Shown: positions 24,589 to 36,085, numbered from the stretch's first letter. The stretch is DNA of 64,000 nucleotides from Heterohyrax brucei (GCA_028571685.1 CM053143.1:6129501-6193500); one strand, 5' to 3'. Translations and numbers: made by a program. Notes: generated by a model from the sequence alone, not told the origin.

Positions 24589-24600
24589 GTAATCAGTTTA

Positions 24601-25110
24601 GGAAGCTTAACAGGAAGACAAAACAGCTTAAGATACGCAAACTGAAAAGCTTGTGAGCCGGAGTAAGATACATCAGCTGGCCCCGTCCCACCCAGAGCAA
24701 AGAAAACCAATACTAGCCCAAAGGATCAAGTGAACCGAGGCTCCACCAACCTGAGACCAGAACTAGACGGTGTCCTGACAGGGAACACAGCAGAGAGTCC
24801 CAGACAGATGGAGAGAGAAATGAAAAGAACTCAAATTCACTTAAAAAGACCAGACTTAAAATGATCTGACAGAGATTGAATGAACCCTCAAAACTATGAC
24901 CCCTGGACGCACCCTTAATCCAGAATTGAAATCATTGCTGAAGCACACTCTTCAGACAAAGATTAGACAGGACTTTTAAAAGAAAAAGTAATACATTTGA
25001 TGAAGGTCCTTCTTAGTTCAGATATACAAGACCCGGGGCAACTCCTGTCCAAAAGCAGGGTGAGAATGCAGGAAGGGAGAGGAACTGATTGAATGGACAC
25101 TGGGTATAGT
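24601..25110 (+). mobile_element. Unclassified repeat related to the A-tailed family
   Basis: Contains CACTCTTCAGACAAAGATTAGACAGGACTTTT and GGGGCAACTCCTGTCC, wording shared with the repeat at 46290-46694 (ACTCTTCAGACAAAGATTAG; GAGCAGCTCTTGTCC). It lacks a clear 3' A-tail. The boundaries are approximate. Confidence 0.5.
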
Positions 25111-25689
25111 TTGTAGAGTAGAGCAGTTAATGAGGACTCACCTGCCCTTTCCAGCTTGGTGGGTGGAACAGAGGGCCATACAGCCTACGGTTCTCCTGAA
25201 CATGGGCCGACACTTTGTCAGGGGCGAAATCGAAAGCTCAAATAGTGTGTCTTGGTTCTCATCGTCACAGGGAATCCTCCAGCAGGCTATGACTGACCAA
25301 ATTGGTGTTCAGAGGATAGTCTTATGACAAACCTTAAAACTAGTGCTTATTATTGAAAATTCCAAATATTTTAGAAGTTCCCTTGACAATTGAAATAGTA
25401 AAAAATATTTTAACAGGTGTATTTTTCAGAGCAAGTCAAAGTACACTGTCTGGTATCTCCCCCCGCCCCCATGCCAGTTCTCTGTTTTAGATTGTTACCA
25501 AAATTCTTTTTAATATTTCTGTTAAATATTTTTCATTATCAAAATGATACAGTGTTATTACAAGCAGATGTCAAAAAGAAAAGCCAAATCACCAATAGTG
25601 CTATCACACAAATTCAGCCACTGTTAACTCGTTTGTTTCCTTCCAGTCCCTTTTTGATACATGGGTATGAGTTGTGTTATTAACTGGAA

Positions 25690-25885
25690 TGGTACTGTGT
25701 ATTAAGACTTATAGTATTTTTCACTCAGTGTAATGTCATGGCCATTATTGCATGTCATTACAGTGTTTTAGAGAATAATTTTTAATGTCTGTGTAATATC
25801 TTCTTAAATGGATAGCTTCAAATATTAGAGCATATTGTGCTAAGGGATGTTTAGGTAGTTTCCAGTTTTGACTGTTAAAGGCAAA
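25690..25885 (-). mobile_element. Old L1M fragment
   Basis: Diverged antisense L1M 3' UTR: TTTTCACTCAGTGTAATGTC and GGATGTTTAGGTAGTTTCCAG keep the order seen in old mammalian L1 ends. Confidence 0.55.
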
Positions 25886-25906
25886 GAATGAGTCACTTTT
25901 TATTTT

Positions 25907-26100
25907 AAGTAATTTTTTAAATTGTCATTTAGTTGAAGGTTTACAGAACAAATTAGCTCCTCACTAAACAGCGCACGTACCGTTTTATGACACTGGTTAG
26001 CAACCACATGGATGTTTTAGCACTCTGTGTTCTCCTCTTTGGGTTCCCCGTTACCAGCGGTCCCGGGAACCACCCAATTGTTGTTCAAATTTCTGACAGT
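25907..26100 (-). mobile_element. Antisense 3' end of the A-tailed repeat family
   Basis: Reads antisense through TTAGTTGAAGGTTTACAGAAC and GGGTTCCCCGTTACCAGCGG. It matches in reverse the 3' region of the repeat at 23566-23950, with extra upstream sequence. Confidence 0.5.
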
Positions 26101-26489
26101 CCTTGGGAGGACCATTAAATAATACCCATTTTCCCTCCCCAACAGAGTTTGAGTTGAGAGAGAAAACTAGTGGTCAGGTAGATGGAAACCAGAATGTCTG
26201 CACTGAAAAACAGCTAGCATGTGTGGTGAAGGGCTGCCTAGTATTGAACCTCCGAAGTTCAGTAGGTGTGCCCACCATGTCCTAAGTAGCCCACGGGCCT
26301 CACCTGTAGGGAGCTGTCCTGTGTGAGGAGGTGAGGAGAGGGTTAGCTTGCGTGTGCCCTGTGCACAGTCAGGTGCCAAGGAATAAAAGAAAGTTTATCA
26401 GTCAGAATTCATTTTTTCTTCTGTGGCAAGGAATAAGCAAGGAGTAAGAGCATTCAGGAATGCTAACACTAATCGTGGATAACTCCTGG

Positions 26490-26880
26490 GTCAAAGATAT
26501 GTTTATTTATTTTGACATTTTAAAAGCGTTCTGTTGATAGAGATAATACATTCACTTGGTTCAAAGATAAATACTTGGAAGAGCTCCCATGCCCTTAGGT
26601 AATCAGTGTTATTGGTTTCTTGTACGTCCTAGTAATATTTCTTTGTGCAGAAATAATTAAGTGTAAATGCATATTCCTCCTCCTCCATACATAGATAGCA
26701 CATTATATACAAGGGTCTGATCTCTGTAATCTGGAGATGTGATGGGTCTAACTCCTGCTCTCTAGCTCTCTCCCCAGCAGCTACTTTGTATTTTGTGGTG
26801 TGGAAATGGCATATTTGGTTTAACCTTTCTCTACTGATGTCCTCTCCAGTTTCCAGGCTTTTTAGCAAATGTGCTGCAGT
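26490..26880 (-). mobile_element. Old L1M fragment
   Basis: Diverged antisense L1M-like sequence (TTCACTTGGTTCAAAGATAAA, then ATTGGTTTCTTGTACGTCC and CAGTTTCCAGGCTTTTTAGCA). The boundaries are approximate. Confidence 0.5.
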
Positions 26881-27004
26881 CACGTAAGTGTATTTGTGGT
26901 TTCAGAGAAGGTTAAGAGTGCACTTGTAATTTTGCTAGCTATGATGACTTGTTCTCCATGTATAGTCTTGGTTACCGTTTTAAAGACTCAAAGTTACAGT
27001 GACT

Positions 27005-27235
27005 GCTACTTACAGCACACTTACTGCGTGCCTTGGTATGTTAAGCACTTTGCAGTTGATCTTCAGAACAATACTTAGGAATTGTTATCCCCATTTTGCA
27101 GACAAGGAGACTAAGGGACAAAGAGGTTAGGCATCGTGCCCAAACTTACATAGCTAGAGGGAGAGAAAGCTAGGATTGAACCCAGGCTGTCCGGCTCCTG
27201 AGTCTGCCCTCTGCTTCACTATGCAGTTTTCACTG
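27005..27235 (+). mobile_element. MIR, well preserved
   Basis: TACTGCGTGCCTTGGTATG, TTATCCCCATTTTGCAGAC, AAGGAGACTAAGGGACAAAG and ATTGAACCCAGGCTGTCCGG follow the full MIR order. Confidence 0.88.
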
Positions 27236-27264
27236 CTGTGTGTTAATAGCTGTCTTAAATAGTC

Positions 27265-27720
27265 TGCTACTCACTCGTCTTTTTCACTCATCCACTTCCC
27301 TACCTGAGAGACAGCTTATCAGTTCATTTCTTATATATCCTGGATATGCAGTGCACACATTAAGAAAATCTAGGGTTTTTTTCCCCCCTCATTTGCCCTT
27401 TTACATGTATATGATAGCATTGTATATGTAGTATGTTGTCCCTTTTCCAGTTACAGTTGTGTTGGGGTTTATCATGTGATTATATAAGGAGCATCCTCAC
27501 TCTTTATCTATTACAGTACTCTGTTTTATGACTGTAGCATAATTGATTTCACTATCACATGCTAACACACCTTTAGTTTGTTTCCAGGCCTCCGCTATTT
27601 CAGATAGTGCTGTAGTGATACCTTGTGGTAAGTAATTATTTTTCACACTTGAGGATGTCTCTAGGATGAATTCCTAAAAGTTGCATTGCTGGGTTAAAGA
27701 GTATGAATGTTGGTACCCAT
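27265..27720 (-). mobile_element. Old L1M fragment
   Basis: Diverged antisense L1M 3' sequence ending with TAGGATGAATTCCTAAAAG and TTGCATTGCTGGGTTAAAGAG, typical closing phrases of these elements. Confidence 0.6.
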
Positions 27721-28565
27721 CTCTCAGATACAACATTTTGAAACCAAAGACAGATGACAGTTACTTATTTTGGCTCTCTCCTTTTGCAACCGAAAGCCTT
27801 TACATGGAGAATCAAACTTTTGGCCTCTGGAAATCTCTATGAATACAGCAGTATTGCCTTATCTGTGTACAGTTTAAGTGAATCTAAAGTTAATATATAA
27901 GGCAGTGTATTGAATACTTGCTTTGAAATTAACATGTCCATCTGTTATTACTATGCAAATACCCTGAAAACGGGGGAGAAGATGGGGAAACCTTTTCTCT
28001 AGGAAACGTCTGGAGTCATGTGGATGCATGTTACCTTTTAGCAGGACCGTTATGTATGTAAGTAAGCCTGCAATATAATCATGAGTCTTGACTGCTTTGG
28101 TTATGCCTACAAGGTTATAAAGGAATTAGCTCAGTGATTATTGGCTTAACACGTAATTCATCTCCTGTGTGGAGATGAATGGTCAGGCTCTCTTTTTTGT
28201 TAGTGACTTTTTTAAAATATATATATATACAGGCATATGTCAGGAAAGGAGGAGTAGTTTTCATATAAGAATTAAAGAAAGGATTTTGGGAAAAACAGAC
28301 CATGTTTAAAGATTCTGTGGGTTTTAAAGGGGAGAAAGGTAAGAAACAACTTGTAACAACAGCAGCAAAATCAAAAGAATGCTAGCCAGGGAGGAATCTT
28401 GGTTGGCTCAGTGACCTGTCTGCTTGGTGTTCCTTTTGCCTTAAAAGAACTTGCACATTTTCCCTTCAAGTTTTTTTAGCATCTTTTGAAAGTTCTATGT
28501 GATGTAGTTTTACTAGGAGGCATATTTATTAAAGTACAGAGTACGTCTAGGTATGTTAAGGAATA

Positions 28566-28714
28566 AACCAAACCTTTTGATTCCGACTCATAATGTGACC
28601 CTATAGGATAGAGTAGAACTGCCCCTTGATATCCAGGAAGCAGCTGGTGGATCCCAACTGTGACCTGCTGGTTAGCAGCTGAGCTGTTAACCACTGCACT
28701 GCCAGGGTTCTGGG
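28566..28714 (-). mobile_element. AfroSINE, antisense
   Basis: AACCTTTTGATTCCGACTC to GCTGGTTAGCAGCTGAGCTG and GCCAGGGTTCT. Preceded by TTAAGGAATA. Confidence 0.9.
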
Positions 28715-28726
28715 CTAAGGAATACC

Positions 28727-28836
28727 AAAACCAAACCCAGTGTCACTGAGTTGCTTCTGACTCATAGCAACCCTGTAGGGCAGAGTAGAACTGCCCCTAG
28801 AGTTTCCGAGGAGGGCCTGGCCGATTCAAACCATGT
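28727..28836 (-). mobile_element. AfroSINE, antisense, truncated
   Basis: AAACCCAGTGTCACTGAGTTG, GCAACCCTGTAGGGCAGAG and CTGGCCGATTCAAACC; the tRNA-like head is missing. Preceded by CTAAGGAATA, the same target as the neighbouring SINE. Confidence 0.9.
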
Positions 28837-29049
28837 AGTAATGTAGATTATTTCACTAAGATTGTGTTTCTCTTAGTGCCTGGTTAAGGTAATCTATTCT
28901 AAATTGTACAGTGTATACTTAATAGCTATTTGGTGTTATGGTGTATTAGATTTGGAAGTATGAGACCTTTATGAATAATTTTAGCCCCAGCCCATCATTT
29001 TATAGAAGAGAAAACACGGTGGACTAACAGGTAAAAAAATTGGACTTGA

Positions 29050-29293
29050 ATGAATGTTCCTTACTTGACACAGGTCATGAGGAGGGACCAGTAACTTGAG
29101 AAAGACATCGTGACTGGTAGAGGCAGTGAAAAAGAGGGAGAACTTCAGCGAGCTGGATTGACATGGGGGCTACAAGAATGGGTTCAAACATAGCAAGGAC
29201 TGTGAGGGTGCCGCAAGGCCGGGCAGCACTGCACTCTGCTGTAACTGAGTTCATTAGGGATCAGCCCAGCTCGACAGCACCTAACAACAACAG
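29050..29293 (+). mobile_element. RTE 3' fragment
   Basis: A 5'-truncated RTE: GGAGGGACCAGTAACTTGAG, then GGCTACAAGAATGGGTTCAA and the terminal CTCGACAGCACCTAACAACAA. It is parallel to the 3' part of the RTE at 20575-23012. Confidence 0.85.
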
Positions 29294-29874
29294 AATCCAG
29301 GTGGGGGGACACACAGTGCAGAGCTCGGGCTGTGTCTTGTTCACCTTGGGGTGGCCCAAGGACTCTGGTGTCTGAGGAGTGGTGCTTCTAGTGTCCTAGG
29401 CAAACTTTATTTTACCTGACATGAGCTGAAACTCAGGACAGAAGGAGGAAATTCTTTTTTGTCCTCTTTTGTATTTCATAATTTCCTTTCACAGCACCCA
29501 AACCTCAGGCTGTATTGTGACTCATACTATACTGTTTTGTCACTACTATGTACATGCGTTGTATAAAGCCTTCTGTGGTTTTTTGCTTGTGACTTTCGCA
29601 GCCATTTATAGCATTGTTTGATGGGAGGAGAGCTAGCCCAGAATGTAACTTCCTTACACATAAACTTCTGACTGTCACTTCTGTCAGGGATTGGTTGCAT
29701 TCAGGAGAATATGGGGGATCTCTCTCCTACTTACTTGAGCTTTGACCTCCCTTCTGGCTTGATCGTCATTGATTATATTGGTCAGTAATCCCTATACCAC
29801 AATTCCAGAAACCCTAAAGTCTCTGAAAAAGTGCTTGGAACTGACCTGAACTGATGATGTGAGGTTGTTTATAC

Positions 29875-30065
29875 CCATTGCTGTCAGTTGACCTGACCCA
29901 TAGCAGCCCTGTAGGACAGAGTAGAACCGCCCCATAGGGTTTCCTAGGCTGAGATAGTTACAGAAGCATACTGCCATGTTTTTCTGTCATGGATTGGTTG
30001 GTAGATTTGAACTACTGACATTTGGGTTAGTAGCCAAATGGTTATCCACTGCATCACCCAGGCTT
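29875..30065 (-). mobile_element. AfroSINE, long form, antisense
   Basis: TAGCAGCCCTGTAGGACAGAG, the extra block GGCTGAGATAGTTACAGAAGC and head TTGGGTTAGTAGCCAAATGG. Confidence 0.88.
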
Positions 30066-31124
30066 GAGACTTTATAACCCCCCAAAAAACCAAACAATCC
30101 AGTGTATTCCAAGGAACACCTGGTAGATTAACCTCTCTAATCCACTTAGCATAAATATTCGTAACTTTGGTGAAAATACGTGTTTGATTTGGGGGTTTGA
30201 GTAGGCCCCAGACTCTGGTCTTCCTATATCGGATTGCAAGCCTTTTGAAGTAGGAACTAGATCTAATTCTTTCCTGTTGCTGGTGTCTTCCATGGTACTT
30301 GGGTCCTGCCAGGCAGTCAAAAGTGTGTGGAAGGAACATATGCAGGAGTATGCCTTTGAACTCACTTCATAGTACTCCTACCATTTCACCACCCTGCTGA
30401 TTTGGGGGGTTTATCCTTTAATTCCATGCAGCCCATCCAACATTCAATATAATTCTCTTTTGATAAGAAGGCAGTAACATTTAATTAGAATTGCTTTACA
30501 ACTATATCTTGAGCATTATGCATTAAAGCTTCTGATGGGAACTGGAATTTTTAAGCACTTTTTGTTATACTCTTGAACACAGGACACCAATTCAGTGGTG
30601 AATTTTTCTGCAATTCTTTGAAGTTATACCAGGTAAATTCATCTAGCCTTACATATAACAGGGAAAGAAAGGAAAGTCAACTAATCTGTAAGATACTTTT
30701 CCTGCTTAGCCATCTGTCTGAAAGTACCAACCTAGCAAAAAAAGATGAATTCCAAATCCATTGCTGCCATCTATTTATGTAAATTTTCTCTCTTGAAATA
30801 AAATCTAACCGAGTAGAAAATAATGTACAGTGTTTTTTTTTTTTTTTCCTTTGCTAACAGTGTGAGAACTCTGATTGCCATCTCCAGCATAATTTCCCTT
30901 TTTCCTCCACCCTCCAGTCTTCCCTTGTGTTGAGGTAATAGGCATTTGAGCCTTCTTAAGCAAACCTTCGGACAGATTTCCGTTTGTATTTAGAAACTTT
31001 TTGTTGTTGCTGTTGTTATTGTTAAAGGAAGATGAGCAGCCATGGGATTGGCAGAAAAAAAGAGAATAGGCTCTAAGAGTGGATGGGTCAGTGTATCATA
31101 AACACAGTAGTTTTTGTAGGAGTC

Positions 31125-31215
31125 GGTGCTATGGTTTGTTCACTGCTTTATCCCACTGACTACAAGAATGTTTGGTACACAGTAGGCATATACCAAGTAA
31201 CTGGATAAACTGATA
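31125..31215 (+). mobile_element. L2 3' fragment
   Basis: GTTCACTGCTTTATCCCACTG and GGTACACAGTAGGCATATACC are L2 3' end wording. Confidence 0.6.
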
Positions 31216-31649
31216 TCATTTGCCAGTTTTTGTTGTGATCGTTAATTGTAGGTTTTGTTCATTTTTGTTTTGTTTACATTTTCTTGGACCACTTTAAGTT
31301 CCCTGTCATACTTGACTCCAATATTCACATTCTTGGATCACAAGACAGTTTTCTGTACTTTTCTTTTGAACTTGTTTGACTATATAGAGCTATTTCGTTG
31401 TGGGAGAGCAAGAGGGAAGGATGATTTCCAAGCACTGTTCTTTCATAAATCCTTCTTTAACGTGAGCATCCTTTGGCCCACTTCTTACCTGATTTCCTGT
31501 AAAAACTCAAGGGAAGAAGCAAGCACCAACACTGACCTGGTCCTGGAGGACGTAGCAGATCGTCCTGCAGTGAGTGATAAACCTGCTGTTCTCTCCCTTA
31601 TCAGCCATGACTCCCGGGAGCCTAGGGGATGCAAGTCAGTTCTACCTCT

Positions 31650-32110
31650 GTGTGTGCTCTTAAAAAGATCTAACCCATTTGAGTTATGTTCCTAAAACAT
31701 ATACCAGACCGTATCATTTTCTTTCTCAGGAATATAGAATGGCACACTGTGGCATACAGAACAAAATGCATATTCCTTTGCTCAGCGTTCAGGACCCCAC
31801 GGTGGTCCTAATCCATCTTTCCAGCCTCCTTTGCCCTGTAGTTCCTTCTCTGGCGGGCGTAGCCCAGTGGTTGGAGACTGCGGCGTTGTGCCGTGTGCCC
31901 TTTCTGGTTTGTGTTGTGTCCTTAGCTGGGAATGACTGTTTCTCCTGTTCATCCTGTGCTTCGTCATTGCCACCTTTCACAGTTTCATTAGTTCAAATGT
32001 TGGCTCTTCCAGGAATTTTTCTTGTTTCCCCTCTTGTTTTCTGTACTTCCTTGTCCTCACTTTATACTCGCCGGAGTGTCTTTTACACAGTAGATTTTCA
32101 GTGAATATTA
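31650..32110 (+). mobile_element. L2 element fragment
   Basis: The order CCATCTTTCCAGCCTCCTTTG, GTGCCCTTTCTGGTTTGTG, CATCCTGTGCTTCGTC and TTACACAGTAGATTTTCAGTG follows the L2 3' coding and UTR region. Open frames here are remnants of that LINE. Confidence 0.6.
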
Positions 32111-32264
32111 AGTGACTAGGTCAAATGAGAGGCTTAGTTTTTCAGCTTGTTCATAAATTCTGAATTACATAAAAATTGGTAGCATGATATGGTGTCAATA
32201 ATATTTATTAAAAATTAAATTTACCAAACTTAAATCCATTTATTTTAACTTAGAAGAGATTCGC

Positions 32265-32415
32265 AAGCTCCTGGTAAGACGTTCAGATAGTAGAAGGGTA
32301 TGGGAAGCAAATTTACCTGACCTGTTCCCATTCTCCAACTCTGTCGAGGTAATTGTTGTTAATAGTTTCTTTATGCTGTCTTCCAGAGTTCTTTGTATGC
32401 TATGCATATTAGAAA
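32265..32415 (-). mobile_element. Old L1M fragment
   Basis: Diverged antisense piece resembling L1M 3' UTR (TCCCATTCTCCAACTCTGTC, GTCTTCCAGAGTTCTTTGTA). Weakly supported. Confidence 0.4.
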
Positions 32416-32871
32416 CTAAAAATCAGGCATTTGCTCAACTTTTAAATCTAAGGTTGTAGCTCCTTCAGAGAATTCTGTTTTCTATACTTAAAACCATTTG
32501 AATTATTGATTGTTGCATTTGAAGTAAATAATTGAGACTTTGGTCACTTGTTTTCTACGTTTAATGAGTAGTCCCAGAAATAAGATCTGGCTTCAGTTCT
32601 AATCCAAGCAATTCTGAGCATTATTGAACTCTAAAACTGAAAAGTGTCTACACAAGCCCTTTGTTTATGTTTTACAGAAAACAAAGGCAGGAAACAGCAT
32701 CTTACTTTCTTGTCACATAGTTTTGACCATAAAGCAAATAGATAATACCATGTCACCTAATGTCAAGTGCACTGTTCTTACCTTGCTTTCAACAAAAGTA
32801 AAGCAGTGAGGTAGTTTATGAAAATAAAATTCTCTCAAGGGTTCTGGTATGTTAAGGCAGAAGCCCAAGGC

Positions 32872-33115
32872 TTACTTTTCATCTGAATCATACGAAGTTA
32901 CCTTCAGTGCTGGGAAATGTGGTTGGTGCTCCTGCAGCCACCGCAGTAACTGCTGGTGCTGTGTGGAAGGGAGCGTGAGTACGAGCAGCTTATGTGGCGG
33001 ATGAAGTACCTCGAGCCCTGCTGGCTGTGTGCTGGGGGATCTGCACGGACTGTCCGCGTTCGTCGTCACCCAGCCTCTGGAAGTGCAGCTAAGGGATGCA
33101 GACTGGGATGTGATC
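32872..33115. other. GC-rich CpG-containing unique patch
   Basis: A stretch markedly richer in GC and CpG than its surroundings, not matching any repeat I know. A minus-strand frame stays open for 65 codons (33069 to 32872) and contains LLRWLQEHQPHFPALK followed by a donor-like AAG|GTAACT. I cannot name a product and do not call it a gene. Confidence 0.3.
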
Positions 33116-33764
33116 CCAGGCTTGTCTCATTCTAAGGCACTTGTTTAAATCTCCCTCGTGCTGGCTCTCGTTACTTTACCAAAGTCTCACTTGTTATTTC
33201 CTCTACTAATGTTAGTGATGGTAAATGTCCAACTTAACAAGTGTTATACCAAAACCATATTCATATGAAAGAAGAAAAGGATTTTCTCGTGTTTTGTAGA
33301 ATACTTGTAAGGCATTCAGGTAAAAGAACTGAACAGTTTGATGTAGTTTCTTACCTTTTATACTTATCTTTTTTTAGTTGAAAAATAAAATGAGAAAGGT
33401 GTTGTGATCATTACTAAATTTCATCTCTTCCAGAGAGATTACCCTCCATTTAACTGGTGTTTGAATCAGTGTTCAACTCCCCAAATAAGTACTTTGCAAC
33501 TTGCTTGTAAATTATAATGCTGTAAACTTGGCCCTCTGCTTTACCAAACATGTGTCCTTTTCTAGTGGTTGATCTTTCCTGATGCCGTATCCCAATTAAG
33601 GGAACCAAAGTCTTGCCATCTGTGCTTCTGAGAATCATTTTGATTGTAATTCCTTGCTTCTAAGGATCATTTAGTTTGATTTGTTTTCTCGGGATACCAT
33701 GATATGATCAGTATTCTTTGGCAGTACTGCTATTCAGATACATCAGTTCTTAACCCAACAGTCC

Positions 33765-33895
33765 TCTCTAGACTACGAATTTCATGAGAGCAGGGACCAA
33801 GTCTGTTTGATTAATTAACAGATAAATGCCTCATGTCTGCCACAGTGTCTAGCAAGTAGGCACTAAAATACATGTTGAGTGAATCAAGGGCTCAG
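33765..33895 (+). mobile_element. L2 3' fragment
   Basis: CATGAGAGCAGGGACCAAGTC, CAGTGTCTAGCAAGTAGGCAC and CATGTTGAGTGAATCAAGG are the classical L2 3' end. Confidence 0.8.
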
Positions 33896-34639
33896 TAAGT
33901 AAATATGCCCCAACAGTGCACTTTCAGTGATTACTCTTTCCTCAGTTTCCTCACTCTCATATCATTTAGTCAAGAACAAATCCGTGCTTTCTTCTGAGGA
34001 ACCTAATCCCAATAGCTTTTGGTTTACTTAGGAACAAGTATACTTCTTATATTACTGTTATTGTTACCAATTCAGATGCTATGTATGCAACATTGATCTC
34101 AAAACCTCTATATCAGAGGCAGATATAACAGAGAAAACATGTATTTCCTCTCAGTTTGACCTGAGTGTGGGTGGGTGTATGGGAGAGGGAGAGAAGAGAA
34201 GGCTGTACTGACTTCCTCCAAATGGTTCCTGCCCAGTGACCCAGTAGCCTGGCTACTCCTATAGACCAGGGGTGACTCTGCAAGAGCCCAGGCACCTGGG
34301 TTTATTGTCTGTGCAAGTCTGAGATTTCTCTCTGCCCTCTGTGCCCAAGTTAACTTCAAAAGGAGGAGCTTTCTTTCTAGGGATTTGTTACTTAAAGCAG
34401 TCTTCGCAGACCTTTATGTGTTCCGGGAACACTGACAGTATTTTTATGGCCCTTGGGAGTCTGTAGGCAAGGCTTCCTACACAGACCCACTAACTGTGCC
34501 AGGTCTGAGGGGATTGCCCTTTTGGCACACTTCTAAGCTTTCGGCATGCACTCAGGCACCTCAGCCGGGAAGCTCATCCATTCAGGATCATCCCAAGTGT
34601 TGCAGGTAACATAACTTCTTTCTCCCTTTTATTCCATAG

Positions 34640-34766
34640 TTGGTCATGTTCAGAATTTGACCTGAATGAGATTCGCCTGATCGTTTACCAGGACTGTGAG
34701 AGGAGAGGCAGACAAGTCTTGTTTGATTCTAAAGCTGTTCACAAGACTGAAGAGGTGGCAGCTCAG
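34640..34766 (+). CDS. FNIP2: FNIP2 exon 2 (first coding exon in window)
   Basis: Folliculin-interacting protein 2 partners FLCN at the lysosome in a RagC/RagD GAP complex and also binds AMPK and HSP90. The exon is 127 bp. Its first base completes a codon begun in exon 1, and 42 full codons follow, ending in phase 0. The translation starts [20 protein letters not shown], continues [13 protein letters not shown] and ends EEVAAQ. This is the first beta strand region of the FNIP longin domain, around residue 37 of the protein by my memory of the human sequence. The E-F-D-L-N-E-I-R-L wording fits FNIP2 better than FNIP1, which has E-F-D-P-S-Q-I-R-L. The acceptor is TTCCATAG and the donor is CTCAG|GTATGA. 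There is no frame disruption. Exon 1, encoding the N-terminal MAPTLLQ-type leader, is not in the window. Confidence 0.96.
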
Positions 34767-34995
34767 GTATGAAACACTGATTTGTTTTCATCTTTTTTGT
34801 TTGTACTTTTACCAACTCTCATATCACCTGTGAATTCACAGTCTTCTCTGTGGTCTCTCCTGGGTGGTGGTGGTAATACTTCAGAAGAAATATAACCAAA
34901 GGCTCCTGCCCCCAGGCATGTGTGTGTGTTCTCATTAATAGGTAAAACAGGCAGCAAGAAACTATGACAGGAATTAGGCAGTGTAGTGTACGCAC

Positions 34996-35147
34996 TAAAC
35001 CCAAACCTGCAATTCTGACTCATAGTGGTCCTATAGAACAGAGTAGAATTGCCCCATAGAGTTTCCAAGGAGCACCTGGTGGATTTGAACTACCAACCTT
35101 TTGGTTAACAGCCATAGCATTTAATCACTATGCCAGCAAGGTTTCCA
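34996..35147 (-). mobile_element. AfroSINE, antisense
   Basis: CAATTCTGACTCATAGTGG, GAATTGCCCCATAGAGTTTCC and ACCAACCTTTTGGTTAACAG, ending GCAAGGTTTCC. It lies 229 bp downstream of FNIP2 exon 2. Confidence 0.93.
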
Positions 35148-35601
35148 CTATACATACTAATAGAGGTTAGTTTACTAGTGAGTGGGAAACAAGTAGGATT
35201 TTGATGCCATGGATGTGCCATGTTAAAACTGAGAACCCTAAATAAAGTTCACAAGCGTTATTCTAAAGGGAAAGGAATGCATCATTCTGCCTGTTGTTTT
35301 TCAGATATGTTAGGTATGATATAGCACTGATTTAAACAAAAATGAATAGCTTTTTCTTTTTTCTTTTTTACTATAGGGCTCTAATATGGTAAGCTGCAAT
35401 ATCAATTTCAAAAGGAAATGTTTCTCAAACCTGTCTGGCGAAGGAAGCTGTTACGTATTTCTTCTTCGTGGAGGATTGGGGAAGTGGGCCTGGGGCGGGA
35501 AGGTAGAGTCAGGCCAGGTCAACTGTGGGTCCTGTGGAGCCAAGGGGAGCAGCAGAATCTGGGCCACTGAAGTCTGCTGGGTACCCGTTAGTCTAGTTCA
35601 T

Positions 35602-35797
35602 AAAGCCATTTGCTGTTCAGTCCATTCTAACTCAGGGTGCCACCATGTGTGTCAGAGTAGAACTGTTCTCCCCAGGTTTTTAGGGGCTGATGTTTTGGAA
35701 GTAGATTGCCAGGCCAAGGCACCGCTGGGTGGACTTGAACATTCAACCTTTGGTTTAACAGCTGAGTGCGTTAACTGTGCCACCCAAGGATTCCAAC
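35602..35797 (-). mobile_element. AfroSINE, long form, antisense
   Basis: GTGTGTCAGAGTAGAACTG, the extra block GGGGCTGATGTTTTGGAAG and head CTTTGGTTTAACAGCTGAG. Confidence 0.88.
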
Positions 35798-35934
35798 GCC
35801 AATCCACTGTAATCCTAAATTGTCACCAATGTCTTGCTACTTTGAGCATTTATCCACTTGTCTACAGATTAAATAAATAAATTCATGTCCACTGATTGTT
35901 TTTATGTTTAATAATTTGCCACCTGTACTGACCA

Positions 35935-36083
35935 AGGAAACCTTGGTGATGTAGTGGTTAAATGCTACAACTGCTAACCAGAAGGCTGGCACTTCTTGGA
36001 AATTCTATGGGGGAGTTCTTCTTTGTCTGTAGGGTTGCTCTGAGTTGGAATCGATACGACAGCAATGAATTTGGTTTTGTTTT
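35935..36083 (+). mobile_element. AfroSINE
   Basis: AGGAAACCTTGGTGATGTAG, GTGGTTAAATGCTACAAC and tail TCTGAGTTGGAATCGATACG. Confidence 0.9.
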
Positions 36084-36085
36084 AT

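Larger units (their letters stand above)
24249..24600. repeat. Three copies of a 12-bp target site around two SINEs
   Basis: TTAGTCAGTTTA at 24249-24260, TTAATCGGTTTA at 24431-24442 and GTAATCAGTTTA at 24589-24600 bracket two antisense AfroSINEs. This is the pattern expected when a second SINE inserts at the duplicated target of the first. Confidence 0.85.
1..34639 (+). other. FNIP2: FNIP2 intron 1, 3' portion
   Basis: This is intronic sequence upstream of the first FNIP2 exon in the window. It ends in a pyrimidine tract and AG at 34638-34639. I see no CpG island, start codon or first coding exon, so the promoter and exon 1 should lie upstream. Recognised repeats are listed separately. Stretches where I recognise nothing beyond AT-rich unique intron are about 1-880, 1040-2520, 4950-5790, 13050-14100, 14815-17420, 17600-18395, 18575-19745, 19915-20570, 27725-28555, 28840-29045, 29295-29870, 30070-31120, 32420-33760 and 33900-34639. 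Short open frames in these stretches show no coding character. Confidence 0.8.

Noticed and set aside
30897..34639. A missed FNIP2 exon 1 near exon 2
   Set aside because: No stretch encodes the expected N-terminal leader followed by a GT donor in the right phase, and no CpG island is present.
35386..35880. A 164-codon plus-strand open frame
   Set aside because: It runs across unique intron and into an antisense AfroSINE (35602-35797) and has no domain or conserved start.
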